A stretch of 64,000 nt of DNA from Pseudonocardia sp. DSM 110487 (GTDB taxonomy: Bacteria; Actinomycetota; Actinomycetes; Mycobacteriales; Pseudonocardiaceae): assembly GCF_019468565.1 (NCBI RefSeq), contig NZ_CP080521.1:8246001-8310000 (forward strand). The letters are read 5' to 3'. Under the pieces are notes generated by a model. The model was not told where the DNA came from. It worked only from the letters and a program-made list of their open reading frames with translations, and made no database searches. Below are positions 24,440 to 33,403 of this stretch, piece after piece (position 1 is the first letter of the stretch; the number at the start of each line of letters is the position of its first letter). A program made the translations under genes and the position numbers.

Positions 24440-26683
24440 CTAGCCGATCGGGTTGAGCTGCTGGGGAGTCAGCTTTTCCCGCCACCCAGCGGGAACCTCC
24501 TGCGACCAGCCGTTGTAGACGAGCGGGATGGCCACGACGCCCTGTCCGCCCACTCCGGCATGTGCGACGAGCTCGTCGTCGACCGCCGTGTTCGCGGTCC
24601 CGTCCAGCACCAGCTCGCCGGCGACGGCGGCATCGGAGATGTCGCCGTCGTTGTTCGGGTCGACATCGATGACTTGCACTGCGTTGGAGAACTTGTTGGA
24701 GATGTAGGCGTAGTACCCGCCGCCCTTCTTGGCGCCGAAGTTGCCGCCGTGGCAGCCGGCGTTGCAGGGGAGGTCCTTGATGTACTCGTTGGTCTTCGGA
24801 TCGATCACCGAGACCGTTTGGGACAGCGTGTTCGCCGCCAGCAACGCCTTGCCGTCCGGACTCACCGGGAGCTGGACGGTCAGCCCGCCCCACGGCCCGG
24901 TGGGCTTGTTCTGCTTGTCGTAGTTCTGCCACAGGTCGACCGTCGCGAGGTGTGCGACGCCGCCGTCAGGGGTGGCGCATGCGTCCTCCACGAGCGAGAC
25001 GCACGTGAGGCTCCCGCCGAGGAAGTCCGACAGGTACGCCTTCTTCGAGTCCGGCGTCATCGACGTGGCGATCGGGAAGGCCCCGACGGGGTCGTGCTTG
25101 ACCGTGCCCGACTCCATGTCGACGATGACGGCCTCGTTGGTCATCGTGTTCGGCGCGACGACCGTCTTGCCGTCGTGGCTGGTCCAGTGCGCGTGCGGGT
25201 GCGGCGTGATGCCGCTCTCCGGGTCGACGTCGATCCGGCGGAGGACCTCCGTGCCGCCCGGCGCCAGCTCGACGACGTCCGTGCCGGCATTGATGCCGAC
25301 CACCAGGTTGTCGCTGCCCGGCCGCGTCATCACGTGCGCCGGGTTGTGCCCGACCTCGGTCTGCCGGATGGTCTCTCCGGTCTCGCGGTCGAACACGTCG
25401 GTCTCGTTGTCGAACCACTCGTTCGCGTAGAGGTACTTGTATTCCTTGTCGGTCCACATGTTGTGCGGGTTGTTCATGTCGATGCCGGGGGCCGCGATCT
25501 TCCGATCGATCGTCCAGTCCTCGACATTGATCTTGGTGACGGAGCCGTGCTTCACCTTGCCGGCGTAGTCCTCCATCTGGGTGGCGATCCAGGTCTCACC
25601 CACCCCGGGGGCATCCGGCTTCCTCAGCGCCGGCAGCGTCCTGGGATAGTCGAAGTACCGGTCGAAGTAGGCGTCCAGATCGGGGATCAGCACCGGGTTG
25701 CCGGCAGCGTCGTACTGCAGGATCGGAGCAGGCGGCTGGAACGGGTTCCAGGACGTCTCCCCGGTGTCGCTGAAGGTCTGCCAGTTGTTCGGGTTGGTGG
25801 CGGTGAAGAACGTGTTCACCAGCCGCTGGATGTAGTCGGCGTTCGACGGAAGAGGCTGCTGCTGCCCGTTGACCAGCAGGCTCTTGCCGAAGTCGAGGCC
25901 CAGCGTGAGCGGGTCGTCCACCACGACGGCACCGAGCATGTAGGGCGCGACCGAGTCCGTGAAGGCGTACAACCCTGGCTCGGTGAGCTGGATCGTCTTC
26001 TCGCCGAAGAACGCGCCTCCCGCGTTCACGTACGGGAAGCCTTCCGCGCCCTCGGGCGCGATGAGCCCGATGGGGTTGCGAACACCCTCGGACCGTCTCC
26101 GGTCGACGTTGAAGGTCACCGAGACCGGCGGCGCCACCACGGCGAACTTCCCGAGCGAGTCGAGCACGCCCTGCAGGTCGACGCCGACCGGGAGGTCGAG
26201 CAGGTTGACCGGCGCGCCGGCCGGCATCCCCCCGAGGATCCCGTTGAGCTCGCCGATCAGCGACTCGGCCTCGAGAGCGAGGCCGGCGGCCTCCGGCTCG
26301 GCCGCGCCGATGCCCTTGACGGCGGACAGGGTCGTGTCCAGCCCCAGCAGGTCGCCGAGGCCCAGCAGCCCGCCGGACGGAGCGGTGGCCGGGACGGGCG
26401 GCGCGGCGATGCTCGGCACCGCGATGTCGGCCCCCAGCCTTGGCAGCACGGCGACCGCGAGCGAGCTGCTGCCGAACAGCTCGAGCCCCGAGTCGAACCA
26501 CGCGCCGTTCTCGTCGGTCAGGTTGAACGTGATCGGCAGTGGCCCCACTCCGATCGGCTGCTGAGCAGCGGCAGGTGTGGCTGTCATCGTCGTCGCGCCG
26601 GCTGCCGCCATCACCGTCGCCGCGGCGAGGCGGCGTCGTCTCTTCCCAGCCCCGGAGGGGCAATGGGCGGCGATTCCGGACAT
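24440..26683 (-). CDS. secreted beta-propeller (YncE-like) protein with His-rich loops and a CxxxCH motif
   Basis: This 747-residue exported protein has a twin-Arg-like signal (KRRRRLAAATVMAAAGATTM). A long N-terminal region has no clear match. From about residue 400 there are propeller blades with repeated hydrophobic-strand/DG turns (SHDGKTVV, TPDSKKAYLSD, SPDGKALLAAN). Loops carry HNPAHVMT, PHPHAHW and NNPHNMW, and C640-NAG-C644-H645 resembles the CxxxCH variant of heme motifs. The downstream YcnI-like and PepSY genes suggest metal or redox work outside the membrane. Nitrous-oxide-reductase-like or cytochrome-d1-like propellers are the nearest structural idea. The function is not proven. 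Confidence 0.78.
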   Translation of the reverse strand: MSGIAAHCPSGAGKRRRRLAAATVMAAAGATTMTATPAAAQQPIGVGPLPITFNLTDENGAWFDSGLELFGSSSLAVAVLPRLGADIAVPSIAAPPVPATAPSGGLLGLGDLLGLDTTLSAVKGIGAAEPEAAGLALEAESLIGELNGILGGMPAGAPVNLLDLPVGVDLQGVLDSLGKFAVVAPPVSVTFNVDRRRSEGVRNPIGLIAPEGAEGFPYVNAGGAFFGEKTIQLTEPGLYAFTDSVAPYMLGAVVVDDPLTLGLDFGKSLLVNGQQQPLPSNADYIQRLVNTFFTATNPNNWQTFSDTGETSWNPFQPPAPILQYDAAGNPVLIPDLDAYFDRYFDYPRTLPALRKPDAPGVGETWIATQMEDYAGKVKHGSVTKINVEDWTIDRKIAAPGIDMNNPHNMWTDKEYKYLYANEWFDNETDVFDRETGETIRQTEVGHNPAHVMTRPGSDNLVVGINAGTDVVELAPGGTEVLRRIDVDPESGITPHPHAHWTSHDGKTVVAPNTMTNEAVIVDMESGTVKHDPVGAFPIATSMTPDSKKAYLSDFLGGSLTCVSLVEDACATPDGGVAHLATVDLWQNYDKQNKPTGPWGGLTVQLPVSPDGKALLAANTLSQTVSVIDPKTNEYIKDLPCNAGCHGGNFGAKKGGGYYAYISNKFSNAVQVIDVDPNNDGDISDAAVAGELVLDGTANTAVDDELVAHAGVGGQGVVAIPLVYNGWSQEVPAGWREKLTPQQLNPIG

Positions 26684-27097
26684 GTACTTCCTCTCGTGTC
26701 CCGCACTGATTCTCGGTCGCCGACCCGCGAATGCGGATCACTCTCGACGTGGCGCGCACGACGACGCGCAGAATCACTGCCGACCTCGGGGAAGATCGCG
26801 CTGCGCGGAGCAATCCCTCGTCACTCCCGGATCACGGGATGTGCAAATGCTCGCACGAACGGCGTAACAGATGGGTGCAAGCGCATGACCCTTCCGTTAC
26901 ATTGGACTACTCCGGACGGAGTACGCGCCCGTGAGCCCACAGATACCGATTGTTAACTACTGCCGGGCGTAACCCGTGACGGTGCTCCGTCGTTAGTACC
27001 GTGGCCGATCCGTGCTGGATAGCCCGCAACATCAATGAGCCCGCGGGCCGGCTGTTCTGCCGGCCCGCGGGCCCACGAAGACTCCATCAGATCATTG
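26684..27097. promoter_or_regulatory. 414-bp intergenic region: promoter of the beta-propeller operon
   Basis: There is no gene here. The stretch has lower GC than its neighbours around 26850-27000, as expected for a promoter. It holds GTAAC-type half-sites at 26864 and 26969, the inverted form GTTAC at 26896 and GTTAAC at 26952. The end nearest the reductase gene holds a strong terminator hairpin at 27039-27072. Confidence 0.5.
27039..27072 (-). terminator. strong hairpin terminator after the ferredoxin reductase gene
   Basis: A perfect 14-bp stem (GCCCGCGGGCCGGC and complement) encloses the loop TGTTCT. It lies 26 bases downstream of the reductase stop. It separates that operon from the beta-propeller promoter. 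Confidence 0.85.
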
Positions 27098-28333
27098 TCA
27101 GGCGACCGCAGTCTCCCTCGCCATCGCCCGGCGCGCGAGCGCCCGCACGTCGTAATCGGCCGCAACGAGTTCCGCTTCGCTGGGTGTCACGCGCTCCAGC
27201 AGCCTGCGGGCAGCCATGTGAGTGCCAGGATCGTTGACGGACTCGACCGCCGTCAGCCGCGCATTCCGCAGGCAGAACACCGAGAAGCGCGATTCGTCGC
27301 CCCGCACCACGAATTGATCGACCTCCTCCGCCATCCCCACGAGCTGGAGCCGGAGCGAACCCTGGTTGCTCCAGAACCACGGCACGGCGTAGTACGGCCG
27401 TTTCTCACCGAGAATGCGCGCGGCGGCGTAGCGGCCATGATCGGTCGCATTCTGGATGGACTCCAGCCGCCGCCTCGTACCGGTCGACGGATCGCACACC
27501 ACGGCGCAGTCCCCGATCGCGACGATCCGGGGGTCCGACGTGGCCAGCCACCGGTCCACGAGCACGCCGCCGTCCGTGGCGAGGCCCGCCCGGTGGGCCA
27601 GGCCGTCCTCGGCCGTGGCACCCACCCCCAGCACGACGAGGTCCGCCGGCAGCACCCGCCCTGAGGCCGTGCGCACGCCCGTCACGTGCCCGGCGTCGCC
27701 GATCAGCTCCGTGGCATGCTCGCCGAACCACAGCCCCACGCCCTCTGCCCGGTGGTGGGCCGCAACGGCCGCCGACACCGGCGGGCACACCGCCCTCCTG
27801 AGCAGCCGGTCGCCGAGCTCGACCACCGACACCTCGACGCCGCGCTTGCGCGCCGCACTCGCCACCTCCATCCCGATGAACCCGCCGCCCAGCACGACCA
27901 CCCGCCTCGCCCCCACCAGCGACGCGCGCAACGCGAGCGCATCGTCGAGGGTGCGCAGCTCCGCCACCCCGCGCAGCGACCGGCCGGGGAGCTCGATCCG
28001 GCGGGGCGCGGCGCCCGTGGCGAGCACCAGGTGGTCGTAAGCGACGGGCCGGTCGCCCGCGATGTGGACGAGCTGCGCGGCCCGGTCGATGTCGAGCGCC
28101 AGGCCATGGCGCAGGACGATGCGCCGGTCCTCGAAGAACGCCTCGGCGCGGAGGGAGAGGGCGTCCGGGTCACCACCGTCGTGGAGCATCTCCTTCGACA
28201 GCGGAGGTCGCTGGTAGGGCAGATGTCGCTCGGCACCGACGACCGTCACGGGACCGTTGTAGCCGCCCGCACGCAGGGACGCCGCGGCCTCCACGCCCGC
28301 GTGCCCGGCGCCGATCACTACGACCCCGCGCAT
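27098..28333 (-). CDS. FAD-dependent ferredoxin reductase
   Basis: This 411-residue flavoprotein has two Rossmann motifs (VVVIGAGHAGVEAAASLRAGG for FAD and RRVVVLGGGFIGMEVAS for NAD(P)H). It also has the YQRPPLSKE segment, a C-terminal FAD motif (IVAIGDCAVV) and the reductase C-terminal domain (VPWFWSNQGSLRLQLVG). This is the putidaredoxin/rubredoxin-reductase type that feeds a [2Fe-2S] ferredoxin. It starts one base after the stop of the ferredoxin gene, so both are made together. No P450 or oxygenase is next to them. Confidence 0.9.
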   Translation of the reverse strand: MRGVVVIGAGHAGVEAAASLRAGGYNGPVTVVGAERHLPYQRPPLSKEMLHDGGDPDALSLRAEAFFEDRRIVLRHGLALDIDRAAQLVHIAGDRPVAYDHLVLATGAAPRRIELPGRSLRGVAELRTLDDALALRASLVGARRVVVLGGGFIGMEVASAARKRGVEVSVVELGDRLLRRAVCPPVSAAVAAHHRAEGVGLWFGEHATELIGDAGHVTGVRTASGRVLPADLVVLGVGATAEDGLAHRAGLATDGGVLVDRWLATSDPRIVAIGDCAVVCDPSTGTRRRLESIQNATDHGRYAAARILGEKRPYYAVPWFWSNQGSLRLQLVGMAEEVDQFVVRGDESRFSVFCLRNARLTAVESVNDPGTHMAARRLLERVTPSEAELVAADYDVRALARRAMARETAVA

Positions 28334-28334
28334 C

Positions 28335-28661
28335 TCAGACCTGCTCCGCCGGGACGCGGACGACCAGGTGGGCGCCTTCATCCGTGGGGACGAGCTGACA
28401 GCTCAAGCGGCTGTTCGCCGCGCGCGGAGCGGCCGTCCACTCCAACATCTCGTCCTCGTCGCCCGACGGTGGCGCGAACTGCTCGGTGCTGTGGTCGAGG
28501 TAGACGTGGCAGGTCCCGCACGTCGCCGCGCCCCCGCACTCACCGACGATGCCGCTCACCTGGTTACGCAACGCGGCCCGCATCAGGCTCGTCGCGACAG
28601 CCACCTCGACGGTGTGCTCCGAACCGTCGTCGTACACGTAGGTGACTTTTGGCACGCTCAT
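28335..28661 (-). CDS. [2Fe-2S] ferredoxin, putidaredoxin/adrenodoxin type
   Basis: This 108-residue ferredoxin has cluster ligands C-x5-C-x2-C in GECGGAATCGTCHVYLDH and a fourth Cys in RLSCQLVP, the spacing of vertebrate-type ferredoxins that reduce cytochromes P450. A ribosome site (GAGGAG) precedes ATG 28661. It is followed directly by its reductase gene. The partner oxygenase must be encoded elsewhere. The promoter region to the right carries phased GTAAC-like elements. Confidence 0.9.
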   Translation of the reverse strand: MSVPKVTYVYDDGSEHTVEVAVATSLMRAALRNQVSGIVGECGGAATCGTCHVYLDHSTEQFAPPSGDEDEMLEWTAAPRAANSRLSCQLVPTDEGAHLVVRVPAEQV

Positions 28662-28966
28662 CTCCTCGTGGTCGCGGATCGGAGTCGAAAGCCAGACGAT
28701 GCCAAAAGGGCGTAACCACGACGTCGCACACCGTAAAGTCACTGTAACGAACAACTCTGCGGATTCCTGGGCAGCTGTGAGGCACAATTTCTACCCGGAC
28801 CGCGGTAACAGCCACGAGTATCCGCGTGAGCCCTTCGTAACAACCATCTCCCTCGGGCACCTAATCGCCAGTGAGCCGGTTGTCACATACTGTTTACCGA
28901 CGCTCACGCGTCCCGGTCGTTAGGAGCCTCCGCCTGCGGCCCGGCGCCGTCAGTCATGCTGGGGAC
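28662..28966. promoter_or_regulatory. divergent promoter region with phased GTAAC half-sites
   Basis: This gene-free stretch lies between the ferredoxin gene and the dehydrogenase gene. It holds GTAAC at 28712, GTCGC at 28723, GTAAA at 28733, GTAAC at 28744, and further GTAAC at 28805 and 28838. GTAAA-N6-GTAAC (28733-28748) fits the direct-repeat form described for MtrA and GlnR sites in actinomycetes. A lower-GC patch at 28880-28925 could be the rightward promoter. Confidence 0.45.
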
Positions 28967-30082
28967 GTGACGATCGGGGAGACGAGTGCGGCCGGGAACG
29001 ATCAAGTGCACCTGATCACGGCCGCCGAGCTGGAATCGACCGTACGCGCGATCTTCGCCGCGGCCGGCTGCGCCGAGGACGAGGCGGGGTTGATCGCCCG
29101 CGAGCTCGTCGGGGCGAACCTCGCAGGCCACGACAGCCACGGCGTCGTGCGAGTGCCGTTGTACGTCGACTGGATGCGGGAAGGCTGGGTCCGGGCCGGG
29201 CAACGGGCCGAGGTCGTCACCGACGGCGGCGCGTTCGTGGTGCTCGACGGGCACAAGGGCTTCGGCCAGACGATCGCGGCGCAAGCCGTTGCACTCGGGG
29301 TCGAGCGGGCCGGGGCCAACGGCAGCTGCATCGTTGCGCTACGCAACTCCGGCCACATCGGCCGCGTCGGCGCGTACGCCGAGACCGCGCTCGCCGCGGG
29401 CCTGATCTCCATCCATTTCGTGAACGTGGCCAAGTCGCCGCTGGTGGCGCCCTTCGGGGCGGTCGAGCGGCGGTTCTCGACGGCGCCGTTCGCCATCGGG
29501 ATCCCGCTGCCGGAGCGGCCGGTGGTGCTGGACTTCGCCACGTCGCTCGTCGCCGAGGGGAAGGTGCAGGTGGCCTCGTACGGCGGACGGCCACTCCCCC
29601 CGGACGCCCTGATCGGTCCGGAGGGCGTGCAGTCCGCCGACCCGCGCGTCCTCTACGGCGACTACGGGCCCACCGACCTGCGCCACCCCGGCGGGGGCGT
29701 GGGCGCCATCCGCGCGTTCGGCGAGCACAAGGGATCAGGCCTCGCGCTGATGTGCGAGCTGCTGGCGGGCGCGTTCACCGCAGGCGGCTGCGCGGGCCCG
29801 ATCGACGGCCCGCGCAAGGGAATCGCCAACGGGATGCTGTCGATCTACCTCTCCCCTGCCCACTTCGGCACGCAGGCCGAGTTCGAGCGGATCGCGCGCG
29901 AGTACCTGGACTGGGTGCTCAGCGCGCGCCCGATCGACCCGGCCGCCCCGGTACTGGCACCCGGCGACCCGGAGACGGTCACCCGCGAGGTCCGTCTGGC
30001 CGAAGGAGTCCCCCTGCCGGTGAACACGTGGGCGGCGATCCGCCGCACGGCGGAGGCGCTCGGCGTCACCACCCCCACCTGA
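28967..30082 (+). CDS. malate/L-lactate dehydrogenase-family (Ldh_2) oxidoreductase
   Basis: This 371-residue enzyme has the Ldh_2 pattern: GHDSHGVVRVPLYVDWM near the N-terminus, the NAD-binding VALRNSGHIGRVGAYAE, VAPFGAVERRFSTAPFAIGIP, and GEHKGSGLALMCELLAGAF with the catalytic-domain Lys. Such enzymes use NAD(P)H to interconvert 2-keto and 2-hydroxy acids (malate, lactate, ureidoglycolate, sugar acids). There is no lead to the exact substrate. GTG at 28967 has GGGGA just upstream. Its stop lies four bases from the stop of the convergent secreted-protein gene. Confidence 0.87.
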   Translation: MTIGETSAAGNDQVHLITAAELESTVRAIFAAAGCAEDEAGLIARELVGANLAGHDSHGVVRVPLYVDWMREGWVRAGQRAEVVTDGGAFVVLDGHKGFGQTIAAQAVALGVERAGANGSCIVALRNSGHIGRVGAYAETALAAGLISIHFVNVAKSPLVAPFGAVERRFSTAPFAIGIPLPERPVVLDFATSLVAEGKVQVASYGGRPLPPDALIGPEGVQSADPRVLYGDYGPTDLRHPGGGVGAIRAFGEHKGSGLALMCELLAGAFTAGGCAGPIDGPRKGIANGMLSIYLSPAHFGTQAEFERIAREYLDWVLSARPIDPAAPVLAPGDPETVTREVRLAEGVPLPVNTWAAIRRTAEALGVTTPT

Positions 30083-30086
30083 CGGC

Positions 30087-30974
30087 CTACTGGTTGCTTC
30101 CGGTCCGGACGGTGAACTCGGCCGTGTGGACGACACCCCGGTGCTTGAACTCGAGGAACAACCGGTGTTCACCCGCCCCCGGGACCTCCACGGTGAACGC
30201 GATGCCCGCGCTGGTCCGGTACCCCGCCGCCGGCTCCGCGTCGCGCGCGAGCGGCGCCACGCGCAGATAGGCCTGGTCGCTCTGCCGCAGCACGACGAGA
30301 TGGCCGGGCGCACCGAGGTACGGCTCGAGGTCGGTCACCGGGCGGCGGTCGCGGTCAATTGCCACGAACACCTCGGACCGGCCGCCTGCCACGAGGTCGG
30401 CGTCGAGCCGGACGTCGTAGCCCGCGACGTGGGCCGTTCGGGATCGCGGGAACTCGGCAGGTGAGAACCGGCCGGGCGCGAACAGGTCGATGCCGAGCAC
30501 GAGCGCCGGGCCGCCGGTCGGTACGAAGTCGGCGTACGCGCGGTACACGCCAGCGGCCGGCAACGTGAGCGGTACCCGCCAGACGCCGTCGGGGTCGAAC
30601 GCGGGCTGCAGGTGCTGGAATCCCCCACCGTCACGGCCGACGACGACCAGGTCGAGCCGCCGTTCGTCCCTCGTGTCGTACGCGGTGACCGGGAGGCCGT
30701 CCGGCCCGATCACGACGAACTCGAGCTCGCGTGGCCTGCCGGGCGCGAACGTCGTGTCGCCGCGCGGCACGAACGTGTAGCCGGCAGCGGTGGAGACGAC
30801 TCCTGCCGCACCCGGGTCGAACGCGACTTCGGAGTTCGGGGCCCCGGCAGGCTCGTCGGTCTCGGCCATCGAGGGCGCCTGCACGCCGGGCACGGACGTT
30901 CCCGTCCACCAGGACAGGCCGAAGACCAGCGCCAGCACCGCCACGAAGCCCGACAAGCGCGCCGCCGTGCCCAT
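30087..30974 (-). CDS. secreted beta-sandwich protein of unknown function
   Basis: This 295-residue protein has an N-terminal signal or anchor (ARLSGFVAVLALVFGLSWW), then two Ig-like beta-rich domains (about 75-155 and 175-290). The segments FQHLQPAFDPDGVWRVPLTLPAAGVYRAYADF and HLVVLRQSDQAYLRVAPL recall a family of actinobacterial secreted proteins often found by copper or heavy-metal genes. In the better-known members the second segment reads as a His-rich HVHP; here it is RVAP. It is divergent from the LacI gene across 115 bases. Its function is unknown. Confidence 0.7.
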   Translation of the reverse strand: MGTAARLSGFVAVLALVFGLSWWTGTSVPGVQAPSMAETDEPAGAPNSEVAFDPGAAGVVSTAAGYTFVPRGDTTFAPGRPRELEFVVIGPDGLPVTAYDTRDERRLDLVVVGRDGGGFQHLQPAFDPDGVWRVPLTLPAAGVYRAYADFVPTGGPALVLGIDLFAPGRFSPAEFPRSRTAHVAGYDVRLDADLVAGGRSEVFVAIDRDRRPVTDLEPYLGAPGHLVVLRQSDQAYLRVAPLARDAEPAAGYRTSAGIAFTVEVPGAGEHRLFLEFKHRGVVHTAEFTVRTGSNQ

Positions 30975-31050
30975 CCGCGTCCCCTCTCGTCGCGGATACA
31001 ACGATGGGTTGCGTTCACTCGGGCTGGTGACTACGGTCACCCGCGTCACT

Positions 31051-31066
31051 GTCGATGCGTATCGAC
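31051..31066. promoter_or_regulatory. LacI-type operator upstream of lacI-like gene
   Basis: GTCGATGCGTATCGAC is palindromic except at the centre and lies 24 bases before the regulator start. It shares the GTATCGA/TCGATA half-site with the operator at 32145-32158, which supports autoregulation. Confidence 0.6.
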
Positions 31067-31089
31067 TACCCGACGGAGGGAGGCGCCCG

Positions 31090-32106
31090 ATGGTCACCAG
31101 CCGGGACGTCGCCCGGGTCGCGGGGGTGTCGCAGAGCACCGTCTCCTACGTGATGAGCGGCCGCCGGACGATCTCGGCCGAGACCCGCAAGCGCGTGCTC
31201 GACGCCATCGAACAGCTCACCTACCAGCCCAACGCCGGTGCCAGGGCCCTCGCCAGCCAGCGCACCCACGTGGTCGGGCTCGTCGTCCGGTTCCGGCCGG
31301 GCGCCGACACCACCGGTCTGCTCCCGTTCATCGAGACGATCGCGGGCTGCGCCCGCGCGGCGGACCACGACGTCCTGCTCGTCACGGCCGACGAGGGCTC
31401 GGCCGGGCTCACCCGGCTGGCGGGCCGCGCGCTCTGCGACGCGATCGTGATGATGGACATCGAGGCCGACGACGCCCGCATCCCGGTGGCGGCGACACTG
31501 CGGGTCCCGGTGATCCTCATCGGCGTCCCGGACGACAGCGCAGGGCTGCACTGCGTGGACGTGGACTTCGCCGAGGCCGGACGGCTCGCAGTCGACGAGC
31601 TGGCCGCGGCGGGGCACGACCGGATCGTGGTGATCGGCCATCCCCCCGACGTGGTGGAGCGCGACATCAACTACGTACGCCGGTTCCAGCGCGGAGCCTC
31701 GGCGGCCGCCGAGGCGCACGGCGTCGGCATGGAGCTCGTGAGCCCCGTCCCGCTGGACCGCGCGGGGGTCGAGGACGCGGTGCGGGAGGCGCTCGAGCGC
31801 GGCGGCGACCGTCCCGGCTTCGTCATCCCGAACTCCCCTGCCGTGCAGCCGGTGCTGCAGGCCGTGCTCGACCGCGGTCTCACCCCTGGCCGGGACATCT
31901 CGCTCGTCGGTCTGTGCACCGACGCCGCCGCCGAGGCGACCAGACCCGCCGTCACCAACGTGTCGCTGGAGCCGCGCGACGTCTCCCGGCGCGCGATGGA
32001 GATCCTCTTCCGCCTGCTCGACCGCAGCGCGGACGACCCCGCCCAGCTCGTCGAGCTGATCCCGCCCCGGCTCACGCGCCGGAAGACCACATTGCCCGCC
32101 CCCTGA
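31090..32106 (+). CDS. LacI-family transcriptional regulator of the sugar operon
   Basis: This 338-residue protein has an N-terminal LacI helix-turn-helix (1-50, TSRDVARVAGVSQSTVSYVMSGRR, hinge LTYQPNAGARALASQRT) and a periplasmic-binding-protein-like sugar sensor (VVGLVVRFRPGADTTG through the C-terminal NVSLEPRDVSRRAMEIL). It stands directly upstream of the ABC sugar uptake operon, and matching palindromes precede both. It is expected to repress the operon until its sugar binds. ATG at 31090 is the first codon of the HTH. Confidence 0.92.
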   Translation: MVTSRDVARVAGVSQSTVSYVMSGRRTISAETRKRVLDAIEQLTYQPNAGARALASQRTHVVGLVVRFRPGADTTGLLPFIETIAGCARAADHDVLLVTADEGSAGLTRLAGRALCDAIVMMDIEADDARIPVAATLRVPVILIGVPDDSAGLHCVDVDFAEAGRLAVDELAAAGHDRIVVIGHPPDVVERDINYVRRFQRGASAAAEAHGVGMELVSPVPLDRAGVEDAVREALERGGDRPGFVIPNSPAVQPVLQAVLDRGLTPGRDISLVGLCTDAAAEATRPAVTNVSLEPRDVSRRAMEILFRLLDRSADDPAQLVELIPPRLTRRKTTLPAP

Positions 32107-32144
32107 CGCCGGTCGCGCACCCCGCGGCCACCGCACGCCCGCAA

Positions 32145-32158
32145 TCGATACGTATCAA
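32145..32158. promoter_or_regulatory. LacI-type operator upstream of the sugar ABC operon
   Basis: TCGATACGTATCAA contains the perfect 10-bp palindrome GATACGTATC with the CG centre typical of LacI-family sites. It lies 15 bases before the lipoprotein start, where it would block initiation. Confidence 0.68.
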
Positions 32159-32173
32159 CCGAGAGGACCGGAC

Positions 32174-33403
32174 ATGGCTCGACGAGGAGCATCACTACGG
32201 ACCGCCCTCCCCGCGCTGGTCGCGGCCGCCGCGCTCGGGCTCACCGCCTGCGGGGGCGGAGGCGGCGGAGGCGGCGGTGGTGAGGTCACCTCGCTCCGGG
32301 TGCTCGACTACTACAACAACGAGCCCGACCGCAGCGTCTACGCCCGCAAGCTCGACGAGTGCGGCCAGCAGGCAGGCGTGACGATCGAGCGCGAGGTCGT
32401 GCCCGGGCCGCAGCTCATCGCGAAGGTGCTGCAGCAGGCGTCCTCGCGGACGCTCCCCGACGTCCTCATGCTCGACAACCCGGACCTGCAGCAGATCGCC
32501 GCCACCGGCGCGCTCGCCCCGATCAGCGACTTCGGCCTGTCCGCGGACGGGTTCCAGGAGGGCGTCGTGAGCGCCTCGACCTTCGAGGGGCAGGTCTACG
32601 GGCTGCAGCCGGTGACCAACTCGATCGGCCTGTTCTACAACGTCGATCTCCTGAACCAGGCCGGCATCTCGCCGCCCAAGACGTGGGACGAGCTCAAGAC
32701 CGCGGCGGCGGCGCTCACCCAGGGCGAGCGCTACGGCGTCGCGTTCTCCGCTATCGCCGACTACGAGGGCGCGTGGCAGTTCCTGCCGTTCATGTGGAGC
32801 AACGGCGGCGACGAGACCAACATCGCGAGCCCGGAGACCGCCGAGGCGCTGCAGCTGTGGGTCGACCTGGTGAACTCCGGTTCGGCGTCGCGGTCGGTGC
32901 TCAACTGGGGCCAGGCCGACGTCAAGGACCAGTTCGGGGCGGGCAACGCGGCGATGATGATCAACGGGCCGTGGCAGTTCCCCGCGCTCGAAGAGTTCGA
33001 GGGGCTGAACTACGAGGTCGTGCCGATCCCGGTGCCGCAGGCAGGCGACACCGTGGTCGCACCGCTGGGCGGCGAGACCTGGACGATCCCGCAGACCGGT
33101 GACGCAGCCCGCCAGGCCAAGGCCGCCGAGATCGTGACCTGCCTGAACACCGACGACAACCAGATCGCCCTCGCCACCGAGCGCACGACCGTGCCGACCA
33201 AGACGGCGCTGCGCGACCGGTTCGTCGCCGAGGTGCCGCGGATGGCGGCCTTCACCGAGATCGTCCAGACCGCACGGGCGCGCACCGGCAAGCTCGGCCC
33301 CGAGTGGCCCGCCGCCGCCACCCGCATCTACACGGCGGTGCAGACCGCGATCACGGGTGGTGCGCCGCCGCTCCAGGCCCTGCAGCAGGCGCAGGATGGC
33401 TGA
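32174..33403 (+). CDS. sugar ABC transporter substrate-binding lipoprotein
   Basis: This 409-residue lipoprotein has a signal peptide and the lipobox LTAC (Cys about 26), a run of ten glycines as a tether, then a family-1 solute-binding fold (VLDYYNNEPDRSVYARKLDECGQQAG, ATGALAPISDF, GVAFSAIADYEGAWQFLPFMWSNGG, AAMMINGPWQFP). Such proteins bring di- or oligosaccharides to the permeases. It is the first gene of the operon after the LacI operator and overlaps the next gene by eight bases. Confidence 0.93.
   Translation: MARRGASLRTALPALVAAAALGLTACGGGGGGGGGGEVTSLRVLDYYNNEPDRSVYARKLDECGQQAGVTIEREVVPGPQLIAKVLQQASSRTLPDVLMLDNPDLQQIAATGALAPISDFGLSADGFQEGVVSASTFEGQVYGLQPVTNSIGLFYNVDLLNQAGISPPKTWDELKTAAAALTQGERYGVAFSAIADYEGAWQFLPFMWSNGGDETNIASPETAEALQLWVDLVNSGSASRSVLNWGQADVKDQFGAGNAAMMINGPWQFPALEEFEGLNYEVVPIPVPQAGDTVVAPLGGETWTIPQTGDAARQAKAAEIVTCLNTDDNQIALATERTTVPTKTALRDRFVAEVPRMAAFTEIVQTARARTGKLGPEWPAAATRIYTAVQTAITGGAPPLQALQQAQDG

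Noticed and set aside
32262..32291. Glycine run in the sugar-binding lipoprotein as a possible sequencing slip
   Set aside because: The frame is kept on both sides and such Gly tethers after the lipobox are common in actinobacterial lipoproteins.
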